Source: Candidatus Helicobacter avistercoris (GTDB taxonomy: Bacteria > Campylobacterota > Campylobacteria > Campylobacterales > Helicobacteraceae). From it: a stretch of DNA of 32,307 nucleotides. Position 1 is the stretch's first letter. Every line of letters starts with the position of its first letter. The stretch spans positions 1 to 32,307 of the forward strand of contig DXDJ01000043.1 of NCBI GenBank assembly GCA_019115525.1. Direction: 5' to 3'. Both the position numbers and the translations under genes were made by a program. Of the stretch, positions 23,872 through 32,307 are shown piece after piece. The notes under the pieces are model-generated. The model saw nothing but the letters and a program-made list of their open reading frames with translations. It did no database searches and was not told where the DNA came from.

Positions 23872-25253
23872 GCATTATACTTTTGGATATCTAGACTTCC
23901 TAGCTCTTTGTCAGTGGCAATAGCTGAAATCATTGCACCACTCACATTGCTCATCGTTCTTGCCATATCCATAATTGGATCGATTCCTAGCACAATGGCT
24001 AAAATCCCAAAATGCTCCCCCATTCCAAGACCCGTTAGCACAATTGAGGCAACCATTGTCGCAGTTCCTGGAATCCCAGCCACACCAATACTTGCAAAGA
24101 CAGAGAGAATCACAATCATCATCCCCTCAATCACCCCGATATGCATTCCCATCACATTGAGTGCAAAAATCCCTACAAGTCCTCCAAAATATCCAGCACA
24201 GCCATTTGCACCAATAGAAGTTCCTAGCGTTGCTACAAATGGGGCAGTTGCCTCGCTCACCCCAAGTCTGTCTTTGAGCGTATTGATCGTAACTGGCAGT
24301 GTTGCAACAGAAGATCTTGAAGTAAAAGCCATAAGCAATGCAGGGATAGCCTTTTTGCAATACTGCCACGGATTTAGCCCGTGAAGTGCCAAAATCAGTA
24401 GGTGAATGATAAACATACAAAAGGCACATACATAAATCAAAGCAATAAAAAGCAATGCAGGTTTAATCACATCAAAGCCAAATCTCAAAAAAATCCCAGC
24501 CATCATCACCACTACTGCATAAGGCATAAAGGCAATGATTCCTAATGCAAACTTATAAACAACGGCATGTAAAAATTCAATAAAACTTACAAATGAATCA
24601 TAAGCCTTATATTGTTCTCCTACACTCTTGGCACTCAAAGCAAAAATAAAAGCAAATATCACAACACCCACAACACTATTACTCCCCATTGAAGCAATAA
24701 TATTGCTGGGGATAAGTCCTAGAAAGATTTGATCTAAACTTTTTATCTCTCTTGCACTCTTTATCCCATCGCCAATCCCTATTCCACTTCCTAAGTCAAA
24801 ATAAGCTCCAAAACTTACAGCAATCACACAAGCAATCCCTGTGGTAAGAAGTAGCCAAAAAGCAGAACGCATAAAAAGAGAGGAGAATCTCACATCAGAT
24901 TTAAGGTTTAAAATCACATACAAGATCCCTACCAAAACAATTGGCACGACCAATAACTTCAAAAAACTCACAAAAACACTAGCAAAAAATCCAAACCATA
25001 CATAGCTCTCATAAAACCAGCGCAAAGATGCATTGGCTTTAAAAACATCGATTGAACCATTGGGGAATCCTGCAAAGACCTGCATGACAAAACCAAATCC
25101 AACCCCCATAAGCAAAGCCAAAAACATCCTTTGTGAAAAACTTAGCTTCTCTCTTAAGACATACAAAACTCCAAACACTCCAAAGAGCAAAATCATCACA
25201 AGAAGTGTTTTCCAAGATGAAAAAAGAAAAAAATCTTGCAAAAAATTTTCCAT
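23868..25253 (-). CDS. Dicarboxylate/amino acid:cation symporter, TcyP-like (probable L-cystine transporter)
   Basis: Inner-membrane secondary transporter of the DAACS (glutamate/aspartate symporter) family, 461 residues with about eight TM helices and two hairpins. Landmarks are SRSS at 312-315 (hairpin 1), GANGCAGYFGG at 348-358, VAGIPGTA at 391-398 (hairpin 2), and the substrate/cation site DPIMDMARTMSNVSG at 425-439. The long N-terminal part and the VAGIPGTA form favour the TcyP/YdjN cystine branch over GltP, but substrate is inferred. AAGGAGAGAGG precedes the start. It converges on miaA with a four-base overlap. Confidence 0.82.
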   Translation of the reverse strand: MENFLQDFFLFSSWKTLLVMILLFGVFGVLYVLREKLSFSQRMFLALLMGVGFGFVMQVFAGFPNGSIDVFKANASLRWFYESYVWFGFFASVFVSFLKLLVVPIVLVGILYVILNLKSDVRFSSLFMRSAFWLLLTTGIACVIAVSFGAYFDLGSGIGIGDGIKSAREIKSLDQIFLGLIPSNIIASMGSNSVVGVVIFAFIFALSAKSVGEQYKAYDSFVSFIEFLHAVVYKFALGIIAFMPYAVVVMMAGIFLRFGFDVIKPALLFIALIYVCAFCMFIIHLLILALHGLNPWQYCKKAIPALLMAFTSRSSVATLPVTINTLKDRLGVSEATAPFVATLGTSIGANGCAGYFGGLVGIFALNVMGMHIGVIEGMMIVILSVFASIGVAGIPGTATMVASIVLTGLGMGEHFGILAIVLGIDPIMDMARTMSNVSGAMISAIATDKELGSLDIQKYNA

Positions 25254-25297
25254 CCTCTCTCCTTTTGCACAAAAAATATCTTAAAAATTGGGTGGGG

Positions 25298-25303
25298 ATT
25301 TTA
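25298..25303 (-). promoter_or_regulatory. Candidate -10 box (TAAAAT) for the TcyP-like symporter
   Basis: TAAAAT on the minus strand, 44 bases before the symporter start, in the 64-base gap after prmC. Assigned by eye. Confidence 0.35.
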
Positions 25304-25317
25304 GCTTAAATTCTTTG

Positions 25318-26166
25318 TTACAATGCTCTTTTTGCAACAAATCCACGATCTAATCCACTTAAATCTTGATAAAACTCGAGATCTGCGAAATCTTTTGCAG
25401 ATTCTTTTATGAACTGCTTTTGATCCCAGCCCATTTCACAAGCAAGATAGGGGATTTGATGCTCTTTTGATTTTTGAAGAATTTTTTGTAATATCTCATC
25501 CCCCCTCTCCCCCCCAAAGAGTGCTTCTTTTGGTTCGTAACTAACATTTTTGGGCAAAATATAATCATTGGCAATATAGGGAGGATTGGACACCCAAAGC
25601 TCAAGGGAATGACTAAGAAAAAATTCATCACTCTGCAAAACATCTCCCTCAAATAAAATAATCCGATCTTTTAAACTCTCATCAAGTAAGCAGAATTTTT
25701 GGATATTTTTTTGAGTAAGGGCCAATGCTAGAGGATTGATATCACTTGCAATGATTTGAATCTCTGGATTAAGCAAAGCCAGAGAAATAGAGATGATCCC
25801 ACTCCCTACCCCTAGCTCAAAAATATGCTTCACTCCTCTCTGCTTGATAAGCTCATCGCATTTATCCACCAAAATCTCCGTCTCAGGCCTTGGGATCAAC
25901 ACTCCTTCACAAATCTCAAATTCCCAATCATAAAAACTTACCTTTTGAGTGAGATATTCTATGGGTTTTCCCTCTTTGGCTTCATTAACAAGTCGCTTAA
26001 AGTCTTCAAACTCGCTAGATTTCAAAATACATTTTGAATGGGTATGCAAATAGATTCGGTTGCTTTGCAAAATATGAGCTAGAAGGATCTCGCTCTCAAG
26101 CCTTGAGCGAATAGTGGCGAGAGTTGTGGCTCCAAAGTCCAAAGCCTCTTGGATACTAAAACTCAT
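25318..26166 (-). CDS. prmC: Peptide chain release factor N5-glutamine methyltransferase
   Basis: Methylates the Gln of the GGQ motif in RF1/RF2 with SAM, increasing termination efficiency. The 282 residues consist of an N-terminal helical domain (about 1-75) and a Rossmann methyltransferase domain with IPRPETE at 91-97, SAM-binding ELGVGSG at 117-123 and catalytic NPPY at 194-197. The ATG start lies inside the end of the M48 protease gene (11-base overlap), so the two are coupled. The same two genes are neighbours in H. pylori (HP0381-HP0382). Confidence 0.94.
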   Translation of the reverse strand: MSFSIQEALDFGATTLATIRSRLESEILLAHILQSNRIYLHTHSKCILKSSEFEDFKRLVNEAKEGKPIEYLTQKVSFYDWEFEICEGVLIPRPETEILVDKCDELIKQRGVKHIFELGVGSGIISISLALLNPEIQIIASDINPLALALTQKNIQKFCLLDESLKDRIILFEGDVLQSDEFFLSHSLELWVSNPPYIANDYILPKNVSYEPKEALFGGERGDEILQKILQKSKEHQIPYLACEMGWDQKQFIKESAKDFADLEFYQDLSGLDRGFVAKRAL

Positions 26167-27376
26167 AATCCAGAGCTTTTAGGCGTTGCAATAAAGGGGG
26201 ATGAGTGTAATAAAAGAAAATATAGGCAGGGTGAGAGCTTGGAAAAGATTTATTCTCATTGACAAGTCTTATAAGAGCCTCAGCAAGAGCTTGCTTGGAT
26301 GCAAGGCTTGAACCAAACTCATCAGCTCGATATTCTGCTTTGCGTGAGAAAAAACCAATCACGGGCAAAAACCAAAATGAGATTACAGGAGCAAGCAAAA
26401 TGAGCAAAATGAGCAAATTTCCTGCATTTTTTTTGATCTCAAGCTCATCAAAAAAACTTTGCGGCAGCTGTCCAATAACAAAAAATACCGCAAACAAAAA
26501 GATTCCACTCACTAAGAGATTGATGAGTAGATCTTTGTATTTAAAATGTCCTAGCTCATGCCCTAAGATTGCAATCAGTCCATCTGAGCTGACTTTATCA
26601 AGCAAGGTGTCAAATAACACCACTCGCTTGTTTTTTCCAAATCCTCCAAAATAAGCATTGAGTCTGCCATCTCTTTTGCTTGCATCCATAATAAAAATTC
26701 CGCTACTCTTAAAGCCTACACTCACAAGAAGTCCTTCAATCCTTGCTTGAAGATTTTCATCTTTTAAGGGTGTGAATGTATTAAAAAGTGGGGCAATCCA
26801 AGTGGGATACAAGAAATTTACCAAAACAATCACTACAAAAGAAAGCAAAGCTCCATAAAACCACCAATACTCAAAGAAATAGATCGTATAAACAAGCAGG
26901 TATAAAACTGCACCACCTAGGACAATCGTCATCCCTAGCCCTTTGAGCAAATCGATGACAAAAGTTTGATTGCTTTGTTTACTAAATCCATATCTTTTAT
27001 CCAAAATCATCTCTGTGTAATATTTAAATGGGATAGAGAGAATCTGAGAAATCAAAATAAAGGCCAAAATCATTGCCACGCAATTAAGATTCTTGCCTCT
27101 AGGCAGATGATAATTTTCTATAAAATCATTAACAAGACATAACCCATATAAAATCCAAAAAGCAAACAAAAGAGCATTGAAAAAGTGTTGAGAGATGGAG
27201 ATTTTAAGCTTTTGCAGTGCATATCTCCCAGCTTGGATATAGTCAGCTCTTGGCAAAATAACAGGTCTTTGTGTGAGTGCTAGAGCAATATGGCGATATT
27301 GAAGAATATCTACAACTACACTTGGAATGAGAAAAACACAGATATAAATCGCAATAAGAGCAACTTGCATTGACAT
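26156..27376 (-). CDS. M48 family membrane metalloprotease (Ste24/CAAX protease-like)
   Basis: Integral membrane zinc protease of 406 residues, similar to Ste24 prenyl protease and related to HtpX. It has about six or seven TM helices. The zinc site is HELGH at 273-277, with the third ligand E348 in SRKAEYRADEFG. The upstream DASKRDGRLNAYFGGFG at 231-247 is the Ste24-type substrate-strand motif. Bacteria have no prenylated CAAX proteins of this kind, so the role is presumably membrane-protein quality control. It overlaps prmC by 11 bases and lies 22 bases after the YhhQ-type gene. Confidence 0.9.
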   Translation of the reverse strand: MSMQVALIAIYICVFLIPSVVVDILQYRHIALALTQRPVILPRADYIQAGRYALQKLKISISQHFFNALLFAFWILYGLCLVNDFIENYHLPRGKNLNCVAMILAFILISQILSIPFKYYTEMILDKRYGFSKQSNQTFVIDLLKGLGMTIVLGGAVLYLLVYTIYFFEYWWFYGALLSFVVIVLVNFLYPTWIAPLFNTFTPLKDENLQARIEGLLVSVGFKSSGIFIMDASKRDGRLNAYFGGFGKNKRVVLFDTLLDKVSSDGLIAILGHELGHFKYKDLLINLLVSGIFLFAVFFVIGQLPQSFFDELEIKKNAGNLLILLILLAPVISFWFLPVIGFFSRKAEYRADEFGSSLASKQALAEALIRLVNENKSFPSSHPAYIFFYYTHPPLLQRLKALDYEF

Positions 27377-27398
27377 CCTAATCTTTAGATTTTTTCCT

Positions 27399-28103
27399 TT
27401 ATCTTAATCTTTGTTTGTTTCTTTTTGATAAATAAACAATCAAATAAAGTGCAGGGGTATCCAAAAGCGAAGTGAAGATAAAAATCACATAACTTGAGAA
27501 AATAATCTGCATAATCACATCGATCTCCAATACTCCATAAAAAGCCCCGAAACTAAAAAGTATCGTATTTAAAAGCTGAGAGAGAAGCGTAGAGGCATTG
27601 TTCCTAAGCCACAAAAATCGCTCTCTTCTCCCCCAAATCTTCGTGCTGAGTTTCCACCACCAATGATAAAGCCAAACATCTACATAAGAAGCGATAGCAA
27701 AAACAATCAATGAAACAATCACAATGCGTGGAGTTTGAGAAAAAATTTGAGCCATCGCTGTGTGTAATGAGGCATCTTGGAGGGTATATACAAGCCACAT
27801 CTGAGAAGCTATTAAGAAAACTACACTACCAAAGATTGTGAGTTTGATTGATTCTTGAGCAATTCTCTTTCCTCGAATCTCGCTCAATGCATCAGTGATA
27901 AGAAAAGTTGAAGCAAACAGCACATTTCCCAGTGTTTGCTCCATTCCAAAAGCTTTGATCAAAAGCACGACTTCAATATTTGCAAGCACTGTTGCCAAAA
28001 CTGCAAAAACAAGCAATCCTTTTGTTTTAAAAAACCCATAGGCAAGCACTATGCCGCCATAGATTACCACAACACTCAAGCACAACAAAAATTCATTACT
28101 CAT
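27399..28103 (-). CDS. yhhQ: Queuosine precursor transporter (YhhQ/VUT family)
   Basis: Inner-membrane uptake protein of 234 residues with about six TM helices. YhhQ of E. coli imports preQ0 and preQ1, and a Chlamydia homologue takes up queuine. Family features seen: TFLITDALSEIRGKRIAQESI in the first third (the conserved T-D-x-x-x-E-x-x-G-K segment), VDVWLYHWWWK, and LWLRNNASTLLSQLLNTILF. Its start overlaps the end of the radical SAM gene by eight bases, so the two are coupled. The base transported here is not determinable from sequence. Confidence 0.85.
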   Translation of the reverse strand: MSNEFLLCLSVVVIYGGIVLAYGFFKTKGLLVFAVLATVLANIEVVLLIKAFGMEQTLGNVLFASTFLITDALSEIRGKRIAQESIKLTIFGSVVFLIASQMWLVYTLQDASLHTAMAQIFSQTPRIVIVSLIVFAIASYVDVWLYHWWWKLSTKIWGRRERFLWLRNNASTLLSQLLNTILFSFGAFYGVLEIDVIMQIIFSSYVIFIFTSLLDTPALYLIVYLSKRNKQRLR

Positions 28104-28788
28104 TGATTTCTCCTACACCAAAATCTGTATTCTCCAACAAAATATCAATCCTTGGATGATCTTTTATTTGCGGATAAATTTTGTTTAAAAAAACTTCTAT
28201 CACCCCTCTATCTGCTTGCATTTTAGAATTATCACACATCACATTTAAGCAAATACGCTCAAAGTATTTTAATCCTAGTTCTATATCTTTGTTTATCATG
28301 TCTTCATTTTGAGAAGTAATGCCAATCAAAAAATTTGCTTCATCAAAATCTTTGGCAATTTCTTGCGGATCTTTTGGTTTGATTCCTTTTTTTAATAACC
28401 CTTCTCTTAGAGCATAATCAAAACTTTCAAGGCCGAGCTTGATCTTGACTTCAAAATCCAAAAAGAAATTTTTTAGTGAAGGAATCTTGTTTTTATAAAG
28501 ATAATGACACTCAAAAATTAAAATACCAATCCCCTTATCTTTTGCCACTTTTAAAATCTTTTGCATACTTTTTGAATCAATTTCATCAAAACTGCCCGAG
28601 TTAATAACTTCAAGAACACCATAAATCCCCTTGACTTGCTCAAGAGTTTGAGAGTTGATTGTGTAGCTATTTTTGCTTACATCAAGATAATAATCACAAA
28701 AGGTGCATTGCTTATATTTGCATCCATTGCCTTGAAGCAAAACAATCTCGCGTTTGTTTTTGTTGTGAATTTCTGCGTAACGATTCAT
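28096..28788 (-). CDS. Radical SAM-type protein with CX4CX2C motif
   Basis: Cytoplasmic protein of 230 residues. The putative [4Fe-4S]/SAM motif is C23-x4-C28-x2-C31 within GNGCKYKQCTFCDYY, one residue longer than the canonical CX3CX2C. It is followed by INSGSFDEID at about 63-72 (the GSF element common in Elp3-like radical SAM enzymes), then FECHYLY and GLESFDYALREGLLKKGI, which are typical barrel strands. The domain is short and has no extra Fe-S or substrate domain. The eight-base overlap with the YhhQ-type transporter gene suggests a role with deazapurine precursors of queuosine, for example a queuine-lyase (QueL)-like salvage step. That is an inference from context. The ribosome-binding site is weak. 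Confidence 0.75.
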   Translation of the reverse strand: MNRYAEIHNKNKREIVLLQGNGCKYKQCTFCDYYLDVSKNSYTINSQTLEQVKGIYGVLEVINSGSFDEIDSKSMQKILKVAKDKGIGILIFECHYLYKNKIPSLKNFFLDFEVKIKLGLESFDYALREGLLKKGIKPKDPQEIAKDFDEANFLIGITSQNEDMINKDIELGLKYFERICLNVMCDNSKMQADRGVIEVFLNKIYPQIKDHPRIDILLENTDFGVGEINE

Positions 28789-28821
28789 TTTTGATTAAGT
28801 GGAAAAAGAGAGGGGGAAGTA

Positions 28822-28846
28822 AGAGAAGGGGATTAACCCTTTCTCT
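28822..28846 (-). terminator. Hairpin at the end of fusA
   Basis: On the minus strand AGAGAAAGGG and CCCCTTCTCT form a 10-bp stem with one mismatch and a 5-base loop; the fusA stop codon lies within it. A C- and T-rich stretch ending in CTCTCTTTTT follows about 15-25 bases on. Likely the end, perhaps leaky, of the str operon transcript before the radical SAM gene. Confidence 0.45.
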
Positions 28847-30911
28847 TCTCTGTGATTTCTTTTGCGATATTTGCTGGAACTTCTCCGTAGTGATCAAACT
28901 CCATAGTATATGTTCCTCTACCTTGAGTTGCAGAACGCAAGTCAGTAGAGTATCCAAACATTTCTGCAAGTGGAACAAATGCATTGACAATCTTAAGTCC
29001 CATTCGATCATCCATAGAATTGATTTGTCCTCTTCTTCTATTGAGATCCCCAATCACATCTCCCATATACTCCTCAGGAACTTCTACTTCAACTTTCATC
29101 ATTGGCTCAAGAAGAACTGGAGTAGCTTTTCTACAAGCATCTTTGAACGCCATAGAACCTGCGATTTTAAACGCCATCTCGGAACTATCTACATCATGGT
29201 AGCTTCCATCAAAAAGCGTAACTTTGAAATCTACAACTGGATAACCTGCAAGCACACCATTTTGCATTGCCTCTTGGATACCTTTATCAACTGCAGGGAT
29301 ATATTCTTTTGGAATCACACCACCTGAAATTTCGTTGACAAACTCATATCCGCTTCCAGCTTCTTTTGGCTCAAGCTTGATAAATACATGTCCGTATTGC
29401 CCTCTACCACCTGATTGCTTTGCGTATTTGCACTCTTGCTCCACAGATCCACGGATTGTTTCACGGAATGCAACTTGAGGCTGTCCAATTTCTGCCTCAA
29501 CTTTAAACTCTCTCTTGAGACGATCAACAATGATTTCAAGGTGAAGCTCACCCATACCACCAATAAGAGTTTGACCTGTTTCTTCTTGTGTGCTTACTCT
29601 AAAGCTTGGATCTTCCTCAGCGAGTTTTCCAAGTGCAACAGCCATTTTCTCTTGATCTGCCTTTGTTTTTGGCTCAACTGCAATGTGAATTACAGGCTCT
29701 GGGAATTCCATTCTCTCCAAAATTACAGGATCTTTTTCAGAACAAAGCGTATCTCCTGTGAGAGTATCTTTAAGCCCGACAAACGCACAAATCTCTCCAG
29801 CATAAACATCTTTGATGTCCTCACGCTTATTTGAATGCATTTTTAGAAGTCTTCCCACTCTCTCTTTCTTGCCTTTTGTAGAGTTGAGTACATAGCTTCC
29901 ACTCTCAAGCATTCCTCGATATACACGCACGAAAGTAAGCTGTCCTACAAATGGATCTGTCATGATCTTAAACGCAAGTCCTGCAAACTCTCCATTATCT
30001 CCTGATTTAACGCTCACTTCTTCTTCTGTCTTAGGATCAATTCCCTTAATATCTGCAACTTCTGTTGGTGCAGGCAAGAAATCAATTACCGCATCAAGCA
30101 ATGTTTGAACACCTTTGTTTTTGAAAGATGAACCACAAAGCATAGGAATAAGACTCATGCTTAGACATCCAGCTTTGATGCCCTTTTTGATCTCTTCTAC
30201 TGTTAGCTCTTCACCACCAAGGTATTTCTCCATCAAAGCCTCATCTTGCTCAGCAGCAGCCTCTACAAGCTTTTCTCTATACTCATTGGCTTTTTCTAGC
30301 AAATCAGCAGGAATGTCTTCAATGTCATATTTTGCACCCATTGTTTCATCATTCCAAACGATAGCCTTCATTTGAATAAGATCAATAACACCTTTGAAGC
30401 TATCTTCTGCACCAATTGGAATATTGATAGGCACTGGATTAGCTTTAAGTCGTGCTTTGATTTGTTCTTCAACATTGTAGAAGTTTGCACCGATTCTATC
30501 CATTTTATTAACAAATACCATTCTTGGAACGCCGTATTTGTTTGCTTGTCGCCATACAGTTTCACTTTGAGGTTGAACACCACCAACAGAACAAAATACC
30601 GCAACAGCACCATCCAAAACCCTCATAGATCGTTCTACTTCGATTGTAAAATCCACGTGTCCTGGAGTATCGATTAGATTGATTTGATAGTCTTTCCAAA
30701 AACAAGTTGTCGCAGCAGAAGTAATTGTAATCCCTCTTTCTTTCTCTTGCTCCATCCAGTCCATTGTTGCAGCACCATCATGAACCTCACCGATTTTGTG
30801 ACTTACACCTGTATAAAAAAGAATTCTCTCAGAAGTCGTTGTTTTTCCTGCATCAATATGAGCAGCAATACCAATATTTCTAATTCGATTTAATGGGGTT
30901 TTTCTTGCCAT
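28833..30911 (-). CDS. fusA: Translation elongation factor G
   Basis: GTPase that moves tRNA and mRNA through the ribosome and, with RRF, recycles it. The 692 residues contain GTP-binding motifs AHIDAGKT (17-24), the switch I region [11 protein letters not shown] (59-69), DTPGH (81-85) and NKMD (135-138). Domains II-V follow, with the domain IV sequence [16 protein letters not shown] and the terminal [20 protein letters not shown] precedes the ATG. It is the last gene of the str operon here; tuf does not follow, consistent with Helicobacter, where tuf is elsewhere. Confidence 0.98.
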   Translation of the reverse strand: MARKTPLNRIRNIGIAAHIDAGKTTTSERILFYTGVSHKIGEVHDGAATMDWMEQEKERGITITSAATTCFWKDYQINLIDTPGHVDFTIEVERSMRVLDGAVAVFCSVGGVQPQSETVWRQANKYGVPRMVFVNKMDRIGANFYNVEEQIKARLKANPVPINIPIGAEDSFKGVIDLIQMKAIVWNDETMGAKYDIEDIPADLLEKANEYREKLVEAAAEQDEALMEKYLGGEELTVEEIKKGIKAGCLSMSLIPMLCGSSFKNKGVQTLLDAVIDFLPAPTEVADIKGIDPKTEEEVSVKSGDNGEFAGLAFKIMTDPFVGQLTFVRVYRGMLESGSYVLNSTKGKKERVGRLLKMHSNKREDIKDVYAGEICAFVGLKDTLTGDTLCSEKDPVILERMEFPEPVIHIAVEPKTKADQEKMAVALGKLAEEDPSFRVSTQEETGQTLIGGMGELHLEIIVDRLKREFKVEAEIGQPQVAFRETIRGSVEQECKYAKQSGGRGQYGHVFIKLEPKEAGSGYEFVNEISGGVIPKEYIPAVDKGIQEAMQNGVLAGYPVVDFKVTLFDGSYHDVDSSEMAFKIAGSMAFKDACRKATPVLLEPMMKVEVEVPEEYMGDVIGDLNRRRGQINSMDDRMGLKIVNAFVPLAEMFGYSTDLRSATQGRGTYTMEFDHYGEVPANIAKEITEKRKG

Positions 30912-30949
30912 TTTATTTCCTTAATAAGTAATTTGTAGAATATGAGTTT

Positions 30950-30968
30950 GACTTCCAAGGAGGAAGTC
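30950..30968 (-). other. Intercistronic hairpin between rpsG and fusA
   Basis: Perfect 7-bp stem GACTTCC/GGAAGTC with a 5-base loop, in the 64-base gap 30912-30975. No T-run follows, so it is more likely an RNA processing or stability element than a terminator. Confidence 0.5.
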
Positions 30969-30975
30969 TAGAGTT

Positions 30976-31446
<471 letters not shown>

Positions 31447-31460
31447 TTAACCTTCCTTAC

Positions 31461-31847
31461 TTACTTTTTATCGCCAGCTTTGGCTTTTTTAGCACCATAC
31501 TTACTTCTTGAAACAGTTCGCTTAGCAACACCAGCTGTATCAAGAGCACCACGAATAATGTGATACTTAACACCTGGCAAGTCTTTTACCCTTCCACCTC
31601 TTACAAGCACGATTGAGTGCTCTTGAAGATTGTGTCCCTCACCTGGGATATAGCTAATCACTTCTACTTTACTTGTTAGCTTAACCTTTGCAACTTTTCT
31701 CAAAGCTGAGTTTGGTTTTTTTGGTGTTGTTGTATAAACACGAGTACAAACTCCTCTTCTTTGAGGACACTCCATCAAAGCTGGAGACTTAGTCTTCTTG
31801 ATGACTTTCTTTCTTTCTTTTCTAATCAATTGATTGATCGTAGGCAC
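31461..31847 (-). CDS. rpsL: 30S ribosomal protein S12
   Basis: Decoding-centre protein of the 30S subunit. The start is set at GTG 31847, which gives the family N-terminus [14 protein letters not shown] and has GGGAG upstream; an in-frame ATG at 31937 would add 30 residues unlike S12. From here it has 128 residues. [11 protein letters not shown] has Lys at position 43, and [10 protein letters not shown] has Lys at the position 88 equivalent. Both are the wild-type residues whose change gives streptomycin resistance, so no known rpsL resistance allele is seen. It lies 102 bases after rpoBC. Confidence 0.97.
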   Translation of the reverse strand: MPTINQLIRKERKKVIKKTKSPALMECPQRRGVCTRVYTTTPKKPNSALRKVAKVKLTSKVEVISYIPGEGHNLQEHSIVLVRGGRVKDLPGVKYHIIRGALDTAGVAKRTVSRSKYGAKKAKAGDKK

Positions 31848-31888
31848 TTTTTTCTCCCTTATATTTTTTAAAATGAAAAAATGCTGTG

Positions 31889-31894
31889 ATTTTA
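31889..31894 (-). promoter_or_regulatory. Candidate extended -10 box (TG-TAAAAT) for rpsL-rpsG-fusA
   Basis: TGTAAAAT on the minus strand, 41 bases before the rpsL start, downstream of the hairpin at 31919-31942. It could allow the str genes to be expressed apart from rpoBC. Assigned by eye. Confidence 0.35.
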
Positions 31895-31918
31895 CAACAA
31901 TTTTTCCTTGTTTTACCC

Positions 31919-31942
31919 TATAAGTGGGAAAATCCACTTATA
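31919..31942 (-). other. Hairpin between rpoBC and rpsL
   Basis: Perfect 9-bp stem TATAAGTGG/CCACTTATA with a 6-base loop, starting eight bases after the rpoBC stop. On the minus strand it is followed by GGGTAAAACAAGG, not a T-run, so it is not a classical terminator; attenuation or RNA processing are alternatives. Confidence 0.6.
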
Positions 31943-31949
31943 AAGAGAC

Positions 31950-32307
<358 letters not shown>

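Noticed and set aside
23908-24384. Plus-strand open frame of 158 residues antisense to the symporter gene
   Set aside because: Low-complexity Ile/Pro/Thr/Ser-rich translation typical of the antisense of a hydrophobic membrane protein; no start signal or family likeness.
24127-24429. Minus-strand open frame of 100 residues inside the symporter gene
   Set aside because: It is a shadow of the TcyP-like gene in another frame, Cys- and aromatic-rich with no ribosome-binding site.
31848-31937. N-terminal extension of S12 from ATG 31937
   Set aside because: It would cover the hairpin and promoter region with residues not found in S12; GTG 31847 fits the family exactly.

Overview
The window looks like chromosomal DNA from a Helicobacter-type member of the Campylobacterota. 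It is AT-rich, and its promoters are mostly an extended or plain TATAAT -10 box with no obvious -35. Its gene blocks match blocks I know from Helicobacter pylori: ferredoxin-gppA-waaC, lon-bamD, rpsP-KH-rimM-trmD-rplS, pdxJ-pdxA, prmC-M48 protease, and rpoBC-rpsL-rpsG-fusA. Here they are joined in a different order and mixed with other genes, which suggests a non-pylori (possibly enterohepatic) Helicobacter. That placement is inferred from gene order and protein similarity by eye.

Layout. 1-2429 (minus): envelope and stress operon with ferredoxin, Ppx/GppA phosphatase and heptosyltransferase I (cut by the window edge). 2495-6194 (minus): three tightly overlapping genes for an MMPL/RND-type membrane protein, a YkgJ-type cysteine-cluster protein and a TPR protein. 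6278-10049 (plus): xseB, the housekeeping sigma factor rpoD and a phosphoethanolamine transferase. 10046-11578 (minus): lpxD and an unrecognised exported protein. 11646-13327 (plus): vitamin B6 genes pdxJ-pdxA. 13337-15379 (minus): ribosome and tRNA-maturation operon rpsP-KH-rimM-trmD-rplS. 15504-16508 (plus): class V aminotransferase.

16554-18495 is the accessory part of the window. It holds a PD-(D/E)XK (HsdR N-terminal-like) gene split by a one-base frameshift at an A6 run, a DUF2335-like small membrane protein and a 57-residue orphan. The last two sit between the real 3' end of lon and a second, 59-bp copy of that 3' end (56 of 59 identical, all differences synonymous). This looks like the scar of an insertion at the lon terminus.

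18496-21577 (minus): bamD-lon. 21749-23871 (plus): fliW-proC-miaA. 23868-28788 (minus): a TcyP-like amino-acid symporter, then the M48 protease and prmC, then an overlapping pair made of a radical SAM protein with an unusual CX4CX2C motif and a YhhQ-type queuosine-precursor transporter. 28833-32307 (minus): the str operon fusA, rpsG, rpsL and the C-terminus of the RNA polymerase beta/beta' subunit.

No tRNA, rRNA, CRISPR array, insertion sequence or replication origin was recognised. The two observations most worth following are the duplicated lon terminus with its cargo and the radical SAM/YhhQ gene pair, which may be a deazapurine salvage module.
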